Assembly (NCBI RefSeq): GCF_030731045.1
Contig: NZ_JAVALS010000001.1
Location: 496,001-560,000 of the forward strand
Source of the DNA: Arthrobacter horti
Lineage (GTDB): Bacteria > Actinomycetota > Actinomycetes > Actinomycetales > Micrococcaceae
DNA: 64,000 bases
Reading direction: 5' to 3'
Shown here: piece after piece, positions 42,282 to 51,372 of the stretch
How the letters are laid out: each line of letters opens with the position of its first letter
Position numbering within the stretch: the first letter of the stretch is position 1
Program-made: the position numbers and the translations under genes
Notes under the pieces: model-generated
What the model was told of the DNA's origin: nothing
The model's input: the letters and a program-made list of their open reading frames with translations, nothing else
Databases searched by the model: none

Positions 42282-44039
42282 CTACGCGACCAGGCTGTCC
42301 AGCTGCACGAGGTGCAGTCGCTCCAGGACATCGGCCGCGTGGTTGCACTCCTCCACGATCCGATCCTTGTCCCAGCCGAGCTGATCTGACAAGGCCTCGG
42401 CCGTTTCGCGGAGGAGCTCTCCCGTGACCAGGCCACGGAAAGCGAGGGAGGTGCGGCGGATGAGGACATCCACCAGGTGTCCGATCTGCTCGTGCCGCGC
42501 CATCCATTGGAGTTCGCGCACGCTCAGTTCGTGGGTCGAGTGCAGGAGGTGGTCCTCGCCGTGCGACAGGAAGGAGATGACCTCGTCGGCACGGGTGCCA
42601 TAGCGCGCGAGGAGGGTGCTCACCCGGGCGGCGTCCAGGCCGCGCTCCGCGCTCAGGCGGGCCTTGATCCACTGCTGCACGCCGGCGTCGTCGGCCGGGA
42701 AGCCCGCGCCGCCGCCGATGGCGAGTTTCGCCGTCGACACCTCACGGCGAGCGCCGATCACGGCCAGGACTTCGTCGGCGAGGTGTTCGGACAGGGCGCG
42801 GAACGTGGTCCACTTGCCGCCGACCAGGCTCAGGACGGTGGCCTGGGCGGAGCCGAAGGACTGCATGCGCTTCTCGATGCGGTAGTCGCGGGAGACGAAG
42901 CCGGGGGCGGTGTCGTCGTGGCGCGGGAGGGGCCGGACGCCGGAGAAGGTGTAGACGATCTGCTCGCGACTCACGGCGATGTCAGGGAAGACGTGGGAGA
43001 TCAGTTCGAAGAAGTATTCGATCTCCTCTTCCGTGCACACGGCGTCCTGGTTCATATCGGCGTCGATGTCGGTGGTGCCCACCAGGACGCGGTCACCCAT
43101 CGGGTAGATGAGGACGATGCGCCCATCGGTGTGCTCGAAGAAGATCTCCCGCCCGCCCGTGGCGGCGAGGAGCTCGGGGTGGTCGAGCACGATGTGCGAT
43201 CCCCTGGTTCCTCCCATGAAGCGGGTCGGGGAGCCGAGTGCGCCGTTGCTCTCATCGACCCAGGCACCGGTGACATTCACGACGACGTCCGCGGCGAAGT
43301 CGAACTCCTCCCCCGTCAGTTCGTCACGCAGACGCACGACGCCGGATGGGGACTCTGCGGCGCCGACGACGCTGAGGTAGTTGGCGGCGCGGGCCGTCTG
43401 GCCGCCGGCCGTGAGGCCGTCGTTCAGGACATCCAGGGTGAGACGTTCGGGATTGTGCACGGAGGCGTCGAAGTAGCTGGCCGCGTACTTGATGCCCGGG
43501 TTCAGCCGCGGCAGTTCCTGCAGGGCCTTCTCACGGCTGCGGAACTGGTGGCGAGGGACGCTGCCGCCGTCCCTGGAGAAGGAATCGTAGAGGCTCAGGC
43601 CGAGCTTGATGAGGAAGGCGCCGCGCTCCTGCGGCTTGCCCTGCCGGTGGGTCAGGAAGCGCAAGGGGGCGCTGAGGACGCCGGAGAAGGTGCTGAAGAT
43701 GGGGATGGTGGTTTTCAGGGGCTTGACGTAGTGCGGGGCGATCTTCATCAGGCGGTTTCGCTCCACCACGGATTCCTTCACCAGGCGGAACTCGCCGTTC
43801 TCCAGATACCGGATGCCGCCGTGGATCATGTGGGATGAGGCACCGGAGGCTCCCTGGCAGTAGTCGCCGCGTTCCACGAGCACCACGTCCACACCCTGCA
43901 GCGCCAGATCACGGAAGGTGCCCACGCCGTTGATGCCTCCGCCGATGATCAGGACCGTGGCCGAGGGGCGGTCTGCGATGGCCTTGACGGCTTGGCGGGT
44001 CTGCTGGGTGCGGGGGGCTGCGTTCTGCTGCGGGGACAT
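42282..44039 (-). CDS. glpD: Glycerol-3-phosphate dehydrogenase, FAD-dependent
   Basis: A 585-residue membrane-associated flavoenzyme that oxidises glycerol-3-phosphate to dihydroxyacetone phosphate and feeds electrons to the quinone pool. The FAD-binding VLIIGGGINGVGTFRDLAL and the C-terminal DAO_C domain are present. First gene of the glp operon, with GGAGAG before its ATG and a promoter at 44094-44123. Confidence 0.97.
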   Translation of the reverse strand: MSPQQNAAPRTQQTRQAVKAIADRPSATVLIIGGGINGVGTFRDLALQGVDVVLVERGDYCQGASGASSHMIHGGIRYLENGEFRLVKESVVERNRLMKIAPHYVKPLKTTIPIFSTFSGVLSAPLRFLTHRQGKPQERGAFLIKLGLSLYDSFSRDGGSVPRHQFRSREKALQELPRLNPGIKYAASYFDASVHNPERLTLDVLNDGLTAGGQTARAANYLSVVGAAESPSGVVRLRDELTGEEFDFAADVVVNVTGAWVDESNGALGSPTRFMGGTRGSHIVLDHPELLAATGGREIFFEHTDGRIVLIYPMGDRVLVGTTDIDADMNQDAVCTEEEIEYFFELISHVFPDIAVSREQIVYTFSGVRPLPRHDDTAPGFVSRDYRIEKRMQSFGSAQATVLSLVGGKWTTFRALSEHLADEVLAVIGARREVSTAKLAIGGGAGFPADDAGVQQWIKARLSAERGLDAARVSTLLARYGTRADEVISFLSHGEDHLLHSTHELSVRELQWMARHEQIGHLVDVLIRRTSLAFRGLVTGELLRETAEALSDQLGWDKDRIVEECNHAADVLERLHLVQLDSLVA

Positions 44040-44093
44040 CGTCTCTCCGGGATCGGTTCACGTTTTTCGGTGCGCCTCAACGGCACGTCCCCT

Positions 44094-44123
44094 ATTCTTG
44101 GAAGCGGTGAAAATTATCGTCAA
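44094..44123 (-). promoter_or_regulatory. Promoter of the glpDFK operon
   Basis: On the minus strand, TTGACG (44123-44118) and AAGAAT (44099-44094) are separated by 18 nt, about 55 nt upstream of the glpD ATG. Confidence 0.6.
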
Positions 44124-44129
44124 GCTGAA

Positions 44130-44143
44130 TGCACGAACGTGCA
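44130..44143. promoter_or_regulatory. Palindrome TGCACG-AA-CGTGCA, candidate operator
   Basis: Six-base arms with a 2-nt centre, between glpD and the divergent regulator. It lies upstream of the predicted glpD -35 box and 12 bp before the regulator ATG. Confidence 0.45.
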
Positions 44144-44155
44144 GAAAGGGTTCCG

Positions 44156-45100
44156 ATGCGTAAGGACGGGGATGTCCTCAAAGCGGCTCAGCTCTATTAC
44201 CTCCAGGACCTGACCATGGACGCGATAGCCCGGGAACTGCGCACTTCGCGCTCCACCGTGTCGCGTCTGCTGGCCACCGCACGGGAGACGGGCCTGGTGC
44301 AGATCGAGGTCCGCTCGAGCCTGGACATGGCACCTGAGCTTGAACACTTGATCAAAAAACTCTTCGGGGTGACCGCCCATGTGGTTCCGGTCCCCAGCAG
44401 TGTCGGTGAGGCCGAGGCCCTGGACCGGGTGGCCCTGTACGCCGCACGGACGATCACCCCGCATGTGGACTCGAACGCGGTCATCGGCGTGGCCTGGGGT
44501 GCCACGATGAGCGCCGTGAGCCGTCACCTCACCAGCAAGCCCACCCATAACAGCGTGATCGTCCAGCTCAACGGCGCGGGCAACACCCACTCCACCGGCA
44601 TCTCCTACTCGAGCGAGATCCTCCACCGCTTCGGGCGAGCGTACGGGGCGAGGGTGGAGCAATTCCCCTTGCCTGCCTTCTTCGACCACGTCGAAACCCG
44701 GCAGGCGATGTGGCGCGAGCGCAGCGTGGAGCGCATGCTCGATCTCCAGTCCCGCATGAGCATGGCCCTGTTCGGCGTCGGCAGCGTCGAATCCGGCTAC
44801 CCCAGCCACGTCTATGCCGGCGGCTACCTGGAGCGTGAAGACCTGCTCTCCCTGGCCGGGCACCAGGTGGTGGGCGACGTTGCCACCTATTTCTTCCGGG
44901 CGGACGGCTCCACCGACGGGATCCCCCTGAACGGCCGGTCCACCGGCCCGAGCCACGAGCAGCTGAAGAAGGCGCCCCGACGCGTCTGCGTGGTTTCCGG
45001 CGCGGGGAAGATCAATGGACTGAAGGGGGCGCTCGCGGCCGGCCTGGTGACCGAGCTGATCCTGGACGAGAAGACCGCGCGCCTGCTCGTGGAGAGCTGA
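44156..45100 (+). CDS. SorC-family sugar-binding transcriptional regulator
   Basis: A 314-residue regulator with an N-terminal helix-turn-helix (about 10-50, MDAIARELRTSRSTVSRLL) and a large C-terminal sugar-phosphate-binding domain (IGVAWGATMSAVS, VVSGAGKINGLKGALAAGLV). The family responds to phosphorylated sugars or polyols. Divergent placement beside glpDFK suggests it controls glycerol use, perhaps sensing glycerol-3-phosphate; this is inference. ATG at 44156 follows AAAGGG; an ATG nine codons earlier (44129) would overlap the palindrome. Confidence 0.88.
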   Translation: MRKDGDVLKAAQLYYLQDLTMDAIARELRTSRSTVSRLLATARETGLVQIEVRSSLDMAPELEHLIKKLFGVTAHVVPVPSSVGEAEALDRVALYAARTITPHVDSNAVIGVAWGATMSAVSRHLTSKPTHNSVIVQLNGAGNTHSTGISYSSEILHRFGRAYGARVEQFPLPAFFDHVETRQAMWRERSVERMLDLQSRMSMALFGVGSVESGYPSHVYAGGYLEREDLLSLAGHQVVGDVATYFFRADGSTDGIPLNGRSTGPSHEQLKKAPRRVCVVSGAGKINGLKGALAAGLVTELILDEKTARLLVES

Positions 45101-45145
45101 GCCCGGTCCCTGTGATGACCCGCGGGTTCGGTAGAGTCTTTGACC

Positions 45146-45982
45146 ATGAGCCGCATTCCCACCGTCGCCCTGAATAACGGGGTGGGCATCCCCCAGCTCG
45201 GCGTCGGACTGTACAAGGTCGCCCCCGAGGTGCTGCTGGATCTGGTGCCGACGGCGGTCGACGCCGGCTACCGGCATTTCGACACCGCCTCGCTGTATGG
45301 CAATGAGCTAGCTCTCGGGCGTGCTCTAGGCGCCGTCCTGGAGGACGGCAGCCTCGGCCGTGAGGACCTCTTCATCACCAGCAAGGTCTGGAACGACGAT
45401 CAGGGCTACGACGCCACGCTCCGCGCGTTCGACGACTCCATGGTGAAACTCGGACTGGACGTCCTGGACCTCTACCTCATCCACTGGCCGGTGGCGGACC
45501 GCGGTCTCTACGCGGACAGCTACCGGGCCCTGGAGACCTTGTACCGCGAGGGCCGGGTCCGGGCCATCGGAGTCTCCAATTTCCAGCCGGGACACCTCCA
45601 GAGGCTCCTGGACGAGTGCGAGGTGGTCCCCGCCGTGAACCAGGTGGAACTGCACCCGTGGCTCCAGCAGCGGGAGCTCCGCTCCTTCCACGCCGGCCAC
45701 CGGATCGCCACCGAATCGTGGAGCCCGCTCGCCCGTGGCCGCATCCTTGAAGACCCCGTCCTGCTGGAGCTGGCCGCACGCCATGGACGGACCGTCCCCC
45801 AGATCGCCCTGCGCTGGCAGCTCCAGGAAGGCCTGGTCGTCTTCCCCAAGGCGAGTTCGGCCGAGCGTCTCCGCGAGAACGCGGCACTCTTCGACTTCAC
45901 GCTGGACGACGCCGAGCTCGGACTCATCGCCGGCCTGGACCGGGGCTTCCGCAGCGGCTCACACCCGGACGACGTCCAGTGA
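45146..45982 (+). CDS. Aldo/keto reductase
   Basis: A 278-residue TIM-barrel NADPH-dependent reductase. The catalytic tetrad is recognisable: Asp in GYRHFDTASLYGNE, Tyr in the same motif, Lys in FITSKVWND and His in YLIHWPV; the NADPH site lies in VVFPKASSAERLREN. It resembles the 2,5-diketo-gluconate reductase/AKR5 group, which has broad carbonyl substrates. Its stop overlaps the GTG of the next gene as GTGA. Confidence 0.9.
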   Translation: MSRIPTVALNNGVGIPQLGVGLYKVAPEVLLDLVPTAVDAGYRHFDTASLYGNELALGRALGAVLEDGSLGREDLFITSKVWNDDQGYDATLRAFDDSMVKLGLDVLDLYLIHWPVADRGLYADSYRALETLYREGRVRAIGVSNFQPGHLQRLLDECEVVPAVNQVELHPWLQQRELRSFHAGHRIATESWSPLARGRILEDPVLLELAARHGRTVPQIALRWQLQEGLVVFPKASSAERLRENAALFDFTLDDAELGLIAGLDRGFRSGSHPDDVQ

Positions 45983-46902
45983 ACGGGACCCTCGCCCCGG
46001 ACACCGGCGGATTCATCTCCTCCGGATTGCAGACCCGGGAATCCCGCCACGAGGTGGAGCTGCCGGACGGCCACGTCGCCTACTGGGACCATGCCCCGGC
46101 CGAACCGGGCCCCTCCACACGGACCATCCTGGTCATCCACGGATTCCGGGGCGATCACCACGGGCTCCTGCGCCTGGTGGACCTGATGCCGCAGCACCGC
46201 TTCATCACGCCGGACCTGCCCGGTTTCGGGGCCTCCGAGGCGTTCCGGTCCCGAGAGCACTCCCTGGACGGCTACGCCGAGTTCATCTCCGAGTTCATGG
46301 ACGCCCTCGGCCTCGGCCCGGACACCGTCCTGCTGGGCCACTCCTTCGGCTCCCTGGTCTGCAGCCGCTTCGTCACCGCCCATCCGGGCCGGGTCACCCC
46401 GCTGATCCTCATCAACCCGATCGCGGCGCCCGCCCTGGAAGGCCCCAAGGCGCTCCTGACCAAACTCGCCATCGCGTACTACCGCGCGGCGGCTGCGCTT
46501 CCCGAGCCAGCCGGGCACGCCCTGCTGGCCAACCCGACGATCGTGCGGGTCATGAGCGTGACCATGGCCCGGACCAAGGACAAGCCGCTCAGGCGTTTCA
46601 TCCACGCTCAGCACGACGCCTACTTCAGCGACTTCGCCAGCCGGGAGAGCCTGCTCGAGTCGTTCCGGGCGTCCGTCTCCGGCACGGTGACCGAGCTGGC
46701 CGGCAGGATCACCCTGCCGACCCTCCTGGTGGCCGGCTCCACCGATGAGGTGGCCCCCCTGCCCGCCCAGGAGAAGCTGCAGGACGCACTGCCGGATTCC
46801 CGGCTGGTGGTGATCGACGGCGTCGGGCACCTCATCCACTACGAGACGCCACGGATCGCCGCCGCCGCTATCGAGAACTTCCTCCAGGAGCACCCCGCAT
46901 GA
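45979..46902 (+). CDS. Alpha/beta hydrolase
   Basis: A 307-residue hydrolase with HGFRGDHHG (oxyanion region), nucleophile Ser122 in GHSFGS, acid in GSTDEVAP and catalytic His in GVGHLIHYE. It has no signal peptide. Its start overlaps the aldo/keto reductase gene by 4 bp and its stop overlaps the glycosyltransferase gene by 4 bp. The substrate is unknown. Confidence 0.87.
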   Translation: MNGTLAPDTGGFISSGLQTRESRHEVELPDGHVAYWDHAPAEPGPSTRTILVIHGFRGDHHGLLRLVDLMPQHRFITPDLPGFGASEAFRSREHSLDGYAEFISEFMDALGLGPDTVLLGHSFGSLVCSRFVTAHPGRVTPLILINPIAAPALEGPKALLTKLAIAYYRAAAALPEPAGHALLANPTIVRVMSVTMARTKDKPLRRFIHAQHDAYFSDFASRESLLESFRASVSGTVTELAGRITLPTLLVAGSTDEVAPLPAQEKLQDALPDSRLVVIDGVGHLIHYETPRIAAAAIENFLQEHPA

Positions 46903-47978
46903 AACTGGTGATCGACGCCCGCTTCACCCGCACGGACCACCATGACGGCATCAGCCGCTACGGCGCCAGCCTCATCGAGGCCTGCGCCAAGGTGGCCGAC
47001 GTGACCATGCTGATCCACGACGAACGTCAGCTGAACCTCCTGCCGGAGGTGCCGTACGTCAAGATCGGCAGTCCCCTCTCCCCCCTCGAACTCTTCGTGG
47101 CCCGCAAGGTCAACGCGCTCGGCGCCGACGTCGTCGTCTGCCCCATGCAGACCATGGGCTCCTGGGGCCGCAAGTACGGACTCATCCTCACCCTGCACGA
47201 TCTGATCTACTATGAGCACCCGGCGCCCCCCGGCTTCCTCCCGGCACCTGTCCGCGCGCTCTGGCGGCTCTACCACAAGGCGTACTGGCCGCAGCGGGTC
47301 CTGCTCAACCGCGCGGACGTGGTCGCCACGATCAGCCGGACCACGGAGTCCCTCATGGCGAAGTTCCGGCTCACCCGCCGTCCCGTGCGGATCGTCGGCA
47401 ACGCGCCCCAGCCCGGCGCCGTGCCCCGGCCGGTGGGCGAGGAGCCTCTCAAGGAACTCGTCTACATGGGCTCCTTCATGGAGTACAAGAACGTGGAGAC
47501 GCTCATCCGCGGCATGGCGGGGCTGCCCGGCTACACGCTGCGGCTCATGAGCCGCGTCTCCCCCGAGCGCCGCGCCCAGCTGGAGGCGCTGGTGCCCGAC
47601 GGCGCGCAGGTCGTCTTCCAGAACGGCGTGACGGACGCGGAGTACGAGGAGTTCCTCCGCCGATGCACGGCCCTTGTGACGCTGTCCAGGGCGGAGGGCT
47701 ACGGGCTCCCGCTCGTGGAGGCCATGTCACTCGGCACTCCCGTGGTGGTGGCCGACACGCCGATCTTCCGCGAAGTCGGCGGGGACGCCGCCGCCTACGT
47801 CCCGGCGGAGGACCCGCGGGCATTCGCGGACGCCGTGCGCGCACTGGAGGACGACGACGCCTGGACGGCGAGGAGCGCGGCCTCCCTGGAGCAGGCGGGA
47901 CGTTTCTCCTGGGACCGCTCGGCGCAGGAGCTGCTGGCCGCGGCTGACGAAGTGCTGCGCCTGCGGGCAGGCCGCTGA
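46899..47978 (+). CDS. Glycosyltransferase family 4 protein
   Basis: A 359-residue GT-B glycosyltransferase of the GT4 clan: N-terminal acceptor domain (MKLVIDARFTRTDHHDGISR) and C-terminal donor domain with the EX7E motif in SRAEGYGLPLVEAMSLGTPV. It uses a nucleotide-sugar donor, probably for a glycolipid or polysaccharide; the acceptor is unknown. ATGA overlap with the hydrolase gene shows tight coupling. It ends 24 bp from the convergent priA. Confidence 0.9.
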   Translation: MKLVIDARFTRTDHHDGISRYGASLIEACAKVADVTMLIHDERQLNLLPEVPYVKIGSPLSPLELFVARKVNALGADVVVCPMQTMGSWGRKYGLILTLHDLIYYEHPAPPGFLPAPVRALWRLYHKAYWPQRVLLNRADVVATISRTTESLMAKFRLTRRPVRIVGNAPQPGAVPRPVGEEPLKELVYMGSFMEYKNVETLIRGMAGLPGYTLRLMSRVSPERRAQLEALVPDGAQVVFQNGVTDAEYEEFLRRCTALVTLSRAEGYGLPLVEAMSLGTPVVVADTPIFREVGGDAAAYVPAEDPRAFADAVRALEDDDAWTARSAASLEQAGRFSWDRSAQELLAAADEVLRLRAGR

Positions 47979-48002
47979 GCGGCGCTCAGGCCATTCCGCG
48001 GA

Positions 48003-50066
48003 TCAGAGCAGGTCGACGCCATCGAAGCGCACCTGTGCGGGTGCGTGGCTCCGTTTGGCCGACGCCGCGGCCTTGGCGGCCCGCAGCAGCCGTGCGGCCT
48101 CCGCGGCCATCGCGTACGGGATGAACGCCAAGGTCCGGTACTCCTCGCCCACCGGGACGGGCCCGACGGTGCGCACACCGGAGCCCTCACCCTGCAGAGG
48201 CAGGAGCGACTCCTGCAGATAGGCCACGGCCTCTTTGGGGCCAGTCAGGGCCGCCACACGGACCGCGGGCGGCAATCCGAGGCTCCGGCGCTCCTCCAGC
48301 TCCCGGGAGGCGAAGGACGCCGGGTCCCAGCGGACGAGTGAACCCACCGCGGTATCCTGATCCGCCGTCACCATGACCACGCCGCCGTCCTTGGCCGGCC
48401 GGACCAGGGCCGCCGCGTTGAACCAGCGGCGCACGGTCTCCTCCACCGCCCGCAGGTTCTCCCTGCGGAGCATCTGATCGCCGTCCAGCAGAAGGGCCGC
48501 GGAGTAACCCTCGGGAGCCACGGGTTCCGCGCCGAGTGTCGCGACCACCAGTGTGCCCGCCCCGCTCGCCTCGTCCTTGACCCGCCCGGCGGAGGAGGAG
48601 ATCACGCGCGCCCCGGGGAACGCCCGGCCCAGCTGCTCGGCCGTGCGCAGCACCCCGTGCCCCGTCACCGTGTACCGGCCGGAGCCGCACTCACGGCACG
48701 TCATCACGCGCTGCACGGTGCCGCACCAGCGGCACTCCGGTGCCGCGCCCTGCGCCGGGACGTGCAGCGGCCCTTCACAGGCGGTGCACCGGAACCGGGT
48801 CCCGCACTGGGCGCAGAGCAGCGCCGGGGCGTAGCCGCCCCGCGCCACCTGGATCAGCACGGGCCCGAGCGCCAGCGCATCCTTGGCCGCCTGCCAAGCC
48901 GCATGCGGGAGCCGGGCGGCCGTGCTGAGAGGGTCACGCTCCTGGTGATAGGAATCGGCGGTGTTGACCACCCGCGGGGTCACGGCGCGCAGCAAGTGAC
49001 GTTCCGCCTCGACCGACCGCGCCCACCCGTTCTCCACGAGCCTCTGTGCCTCGGTGCTGCGGGCATGAGCCGCCAGGAGACACGCCGCACCGTCCCCCTG
49101 CGAGGCTCTCAGCATGAGAACGTCGCGGACGTGCGGATAGGGGGCGCGGGGTTCGGCGTGGACGTCGTCCCCGTCGTCCCACAGTGCCACCAGGCCGATG
49201 CCGCTCAACGGTGCGTAGGCGGCCGCCCGCGTGCCGATCACCACCCGGGCGTAGCCACCCAGCACGCGCAGGTACTCCCGGTAGCGGACGGAGGGGCCGT
49301 CGTCGGCCGTCAGCCTGGCGACCAGGCCACGGGGCACCAGCTCGGTGACCGCCCGTTCCAGCCGTTTCAGATCCCGCTGGTCCGGCACCACCAGCAGGGC
49401 GTTGCGGCCGGAGCGGAGGGCCGCGGCGGCGGCCTGCGCCAGGACGTGGGGCCAGGCGTGCGGCCCGTAGCCCTCGGGGACGGTCACGGCCGCCCTGGGG
49501 TTCTCCCCCGTGGACAGGTGATGGATGAATGCGGCGCCGTTCCGGAGCCGGTCCCAGGAGGGAGCTCCGCCGTCCGGAAGTGCGCCGGCATCGGCGGCCC
49601 CGGCGAACGGAATCCAGTCCTTCTCGCAGCTCGCGACACGGCCGGGGACGGCCAGGCGCAGCACATCGCTCACCGAGCCGGCGCAGCGCGCCGCGACGGC
49701 GCGGCAGAGCTCCAGCACCCCGGGCGTGAGCACCGGCACCGGCGAGATCACCTTGTCCAGGACGCTCAGGCGCGTGCCGACGTCGCTGTCCGCTCGCCGC
49801 TCCACGATGTAGCCGTGCAGCTCACGGCCTGCGAAGCTCACCCGGACGCGCGCACCGGCCACGGCCTGCTCGTCGAGGGCCTCCGGGACGAGGTAGTCGA
49901 AGGTCCGGTCCAGATGCGGCAACGGGGATTCGACGACGACGCGCGCCACAGGGTCCTGGGCGGCGGGCTTCTCCGCGGGGTCGGCAGGACGCCACGGCTC
50001 TGCGGGCGCCTGGCCGGCGTGTGCCGGGTCCTCAGGATCCGGTGCGGGGAAGAGTCCGTCCTGCAC
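48003..50066 (-). CDS. priA: Primosomal protein N' (PriA), ATPase motifs absent
   Basis: A 687-residue PriA homologue. The 3' DNA-binding domain (VVVESPLPHLDRTFDYLVPE), the zinc cysteines (CAQCGTRFRCTAC, CRWCG, CREC) and the C-terminal domain are recognisable. The helicase core lacks a GxGKT Walker A motif: the region reads WPHVLAQAAAAALRSGRNAL, and the DEAH box is replaced by LWDDGDD. PriA without ATPase motifs is known from mycobacteria and other actinobacteria, so this is a lineage trait. It follows metK by 14 bp. Confidence 0.9.
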   Translation of the reverse strand: MQDGLFPAPDPEDPAHAGQAPAEPWRPADPAEKPAAQDPVARVVVESPLPHLDRTFDYLVPEALDEQAVAGARVRVSFAGRELHGYIVERRADSDVGTRLSVLDKVISPVPVLTPGVLELCRAVAARCAGSVSDVLRLAVPGRVASCEKDWIPFAGAADAGALPDGGAPSWDRLRNGAAFIHHLSTGENPRAAVTVPEGYGPHAWPHVLAQAAAAALRSGRNALLVVPDQRDLKRLERAVTELVPRGLVARLTADDGPSVRYREYLRVLGGYARVVIGTRAAAYAPLSGIGLVALWDDGDDVHAEPRAPYPHVRDVLMLRASQGDGAACLLAAHARSTEAQRLVENGWARSVEAERHLLRAVTPRVVNTADSYHQERDPLSTAARLPHAAWQAAKDALALGPVLIQVARGGYAPALLCAQCGTRFRCTACEGPLHVPAQGAAPECRWCGTVQRVMTCRECGSGRYTVTGHGVLRTAEQLGRAFPGARVISSSAGRVKDEASGAGTLVVATLGAEPVAPEGYSAALLLDGDQMLRRENLRAVEETVRRWFNAAALVRPAKDGGVVMVTADQDTAVGSLVRWDPASFASRELEERRSLGLPPAVRVAALTGPKEAVAYLQESLLPLQGEGSGVRTVGPVPVGEEYRTLAFIPYAMAAEAARLLRAAKAAASAKRSHAPAQVRFDGVDLL

Positions 50067-50080
50067 GGGGCCTCACCGGC

Positions 50081-51289
50081 CTAGGCGTTGAAGAACGCCT
50101 TGAGGTCATCGACCTTGTCCAGACGCTCCCAGGTGAAGTCCGGATCCTCACGGCCGAAGTGGCCGTGGGCCGCGGTCTTGGCGTAGATGGGACGCTTGAG
50201 GTCCAGGGCGTCGATGATGGCGCGCGGGCGGAGATCGAAGACCTCACCGATCGCGGCGCTGATCTGCGCGGGGTCGACCGTCTCCGTGCCGAAGGTCTCC
50301 ACGTAGATGCCCACGGGGCGGGCCTGGCCGATGGCGTAGCCGATCTGGATCTCGGCGCGGCGGGCGAGCCCGGCGGCCACGACGTTCTTGGCCACCCAGC
50401 GCATGGCGTACGCGGCGGAGCGGTCCACCTTGGACGGGTCCTTGCCTGAGAAGGCACCTCCACCGTGACGGGCGAAGCCGCCGTAAGTGTCCACGATGAT
50501 CTTGCGGCCCGTAAGGCCGGCGTCGCCGACCGGGCCGCCGATGATGAACTTCCCGGCCGGGTTCAGGATGTGATGGGCGGCGGAGGTGTCCAGTTCGGCG
50601 GCGGCGAACACGGGCTCGATGACGTGGCTGGCCAGATCGGCTCGCAGCTGCTCAAGGCTCGCGTCCTCGGCGTGCTGGCTTGAGATGACCACGGTCTCGA
50701 CGGAGACGGCCTTGTCGCCGTCATAGCCGACCGTGACCTGGGTCTTGCCGTCGGGACGCAGGTAGGCGAGCTCGCCGTTCTTGCGGACCTCGGTGAGGCG
50801 CTCGGAGAGGCGGTGGGCCAGCCAGATCGGTGTGGGCATGAAACTGGAGGTCTCATCGCTGGCATAGCCGAACATGATGCCCTGATCGCCGGCACCTTGG
50901 AGGTCGTAGTCGTCCTGCAGACGGCCTTCGCGCGCCTCCACGGAGTTGAACACGCCGTCGGCGATGTCATTGGACTGCTGGCCGATGGACACCGAGACGC
51001 CGCAGCGGGCGCCGTCGAAGCCGTTCGCCGAGGAGTCGTAGCCGATGCCGAGGATGGTCTCGCGGACGATCTGCGGGATCTCCACGTAGGCGTCCGTGGT
51101 GACCTCGCCGGCCACGTGCACCAGGCCGGTGGTGGCCATGGTCTCCACGGCGACGCGGGACTCGGGGTCCGCGGCCAGCAGCGCGTCCAGGATGGAATCG
51201 CTGATCTGGTCACAGATCTTGTCCGGATGTCCCTCCGTGACGGATTCGGAGGTGAAGAGCCGGAGGCCGGAGTGCGCGGAGTTCTGCAT
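50081..51289 (-). CDS. metK: S-adenosylmethionine synthase
   Basis: A 402-residue enzyme making S-adenosylmethionine from methionine and ATP. It has [19 protein letters not shown] near the N-terminus, the [15 protein letters not shown] motif and [16 protein letters not shown] phosphate loop. An in-frame GTG four codons upstream (51301) is an alternative start. No SAM riboswitch fits in the 71-83 bp before it; expression probably comes from the coaBC transcript. Confidence 0.96.
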   Translation of the reverse strand: MQNSAHSGLRLFTSESVTEGHPDKICDQISDSILDALLAADPESRVAVETMATTGLVHVAGEVTTDAYVEIPQIVRETILGIGYDSSANGFDGARCGVSVSIGQQSNDIADGVFNSVEAREGRLQDDYDLQGAGDQGIMFGYASDETSSFMPTPIWLAHRLSERLTEVRKNGELAYLRPDGKTQVTVGYDGDKAVSVETVVISSQHAEDASLEQLRADLASHVIEPVFAAAELDTSAAHHILNPAGKFIIGGPVGDAGLTGRKIIVDTYGGFARHGGGAFSGKDPSKVDRSAAYAMRWVAKNVVAAGLARRAEIQIGYAIGQARPVGIYVETFGTETVDPAQISAAIGEVFDLRPRAIIDALDLKRPIYAKTAAHGHFGREDPDFTWERLDKVDDLKAFFNA

Positions 51290-51372
51290 GGCGAAGGTCA
51301 CCCGTACACTCTACCGGCCCGGTGGGTTCCCCCCGATTCCAGCATGACGATATGTGGACAGCCCCGGGCCTC

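Noticed and set aside
45979-46902. Third member of the tandem hydrolase family at 9-11 kb
   Set aside because: It has a different oxyanion region (HGFRGDHHG) and nucleophile context (GHSFGS) and lacks the LNSPWLE block, so it is only distantly related.
51290-51372. SAM riboswitch before metK
   Set aside because: The gap is only about 80 bp and shows none of the expected helices.
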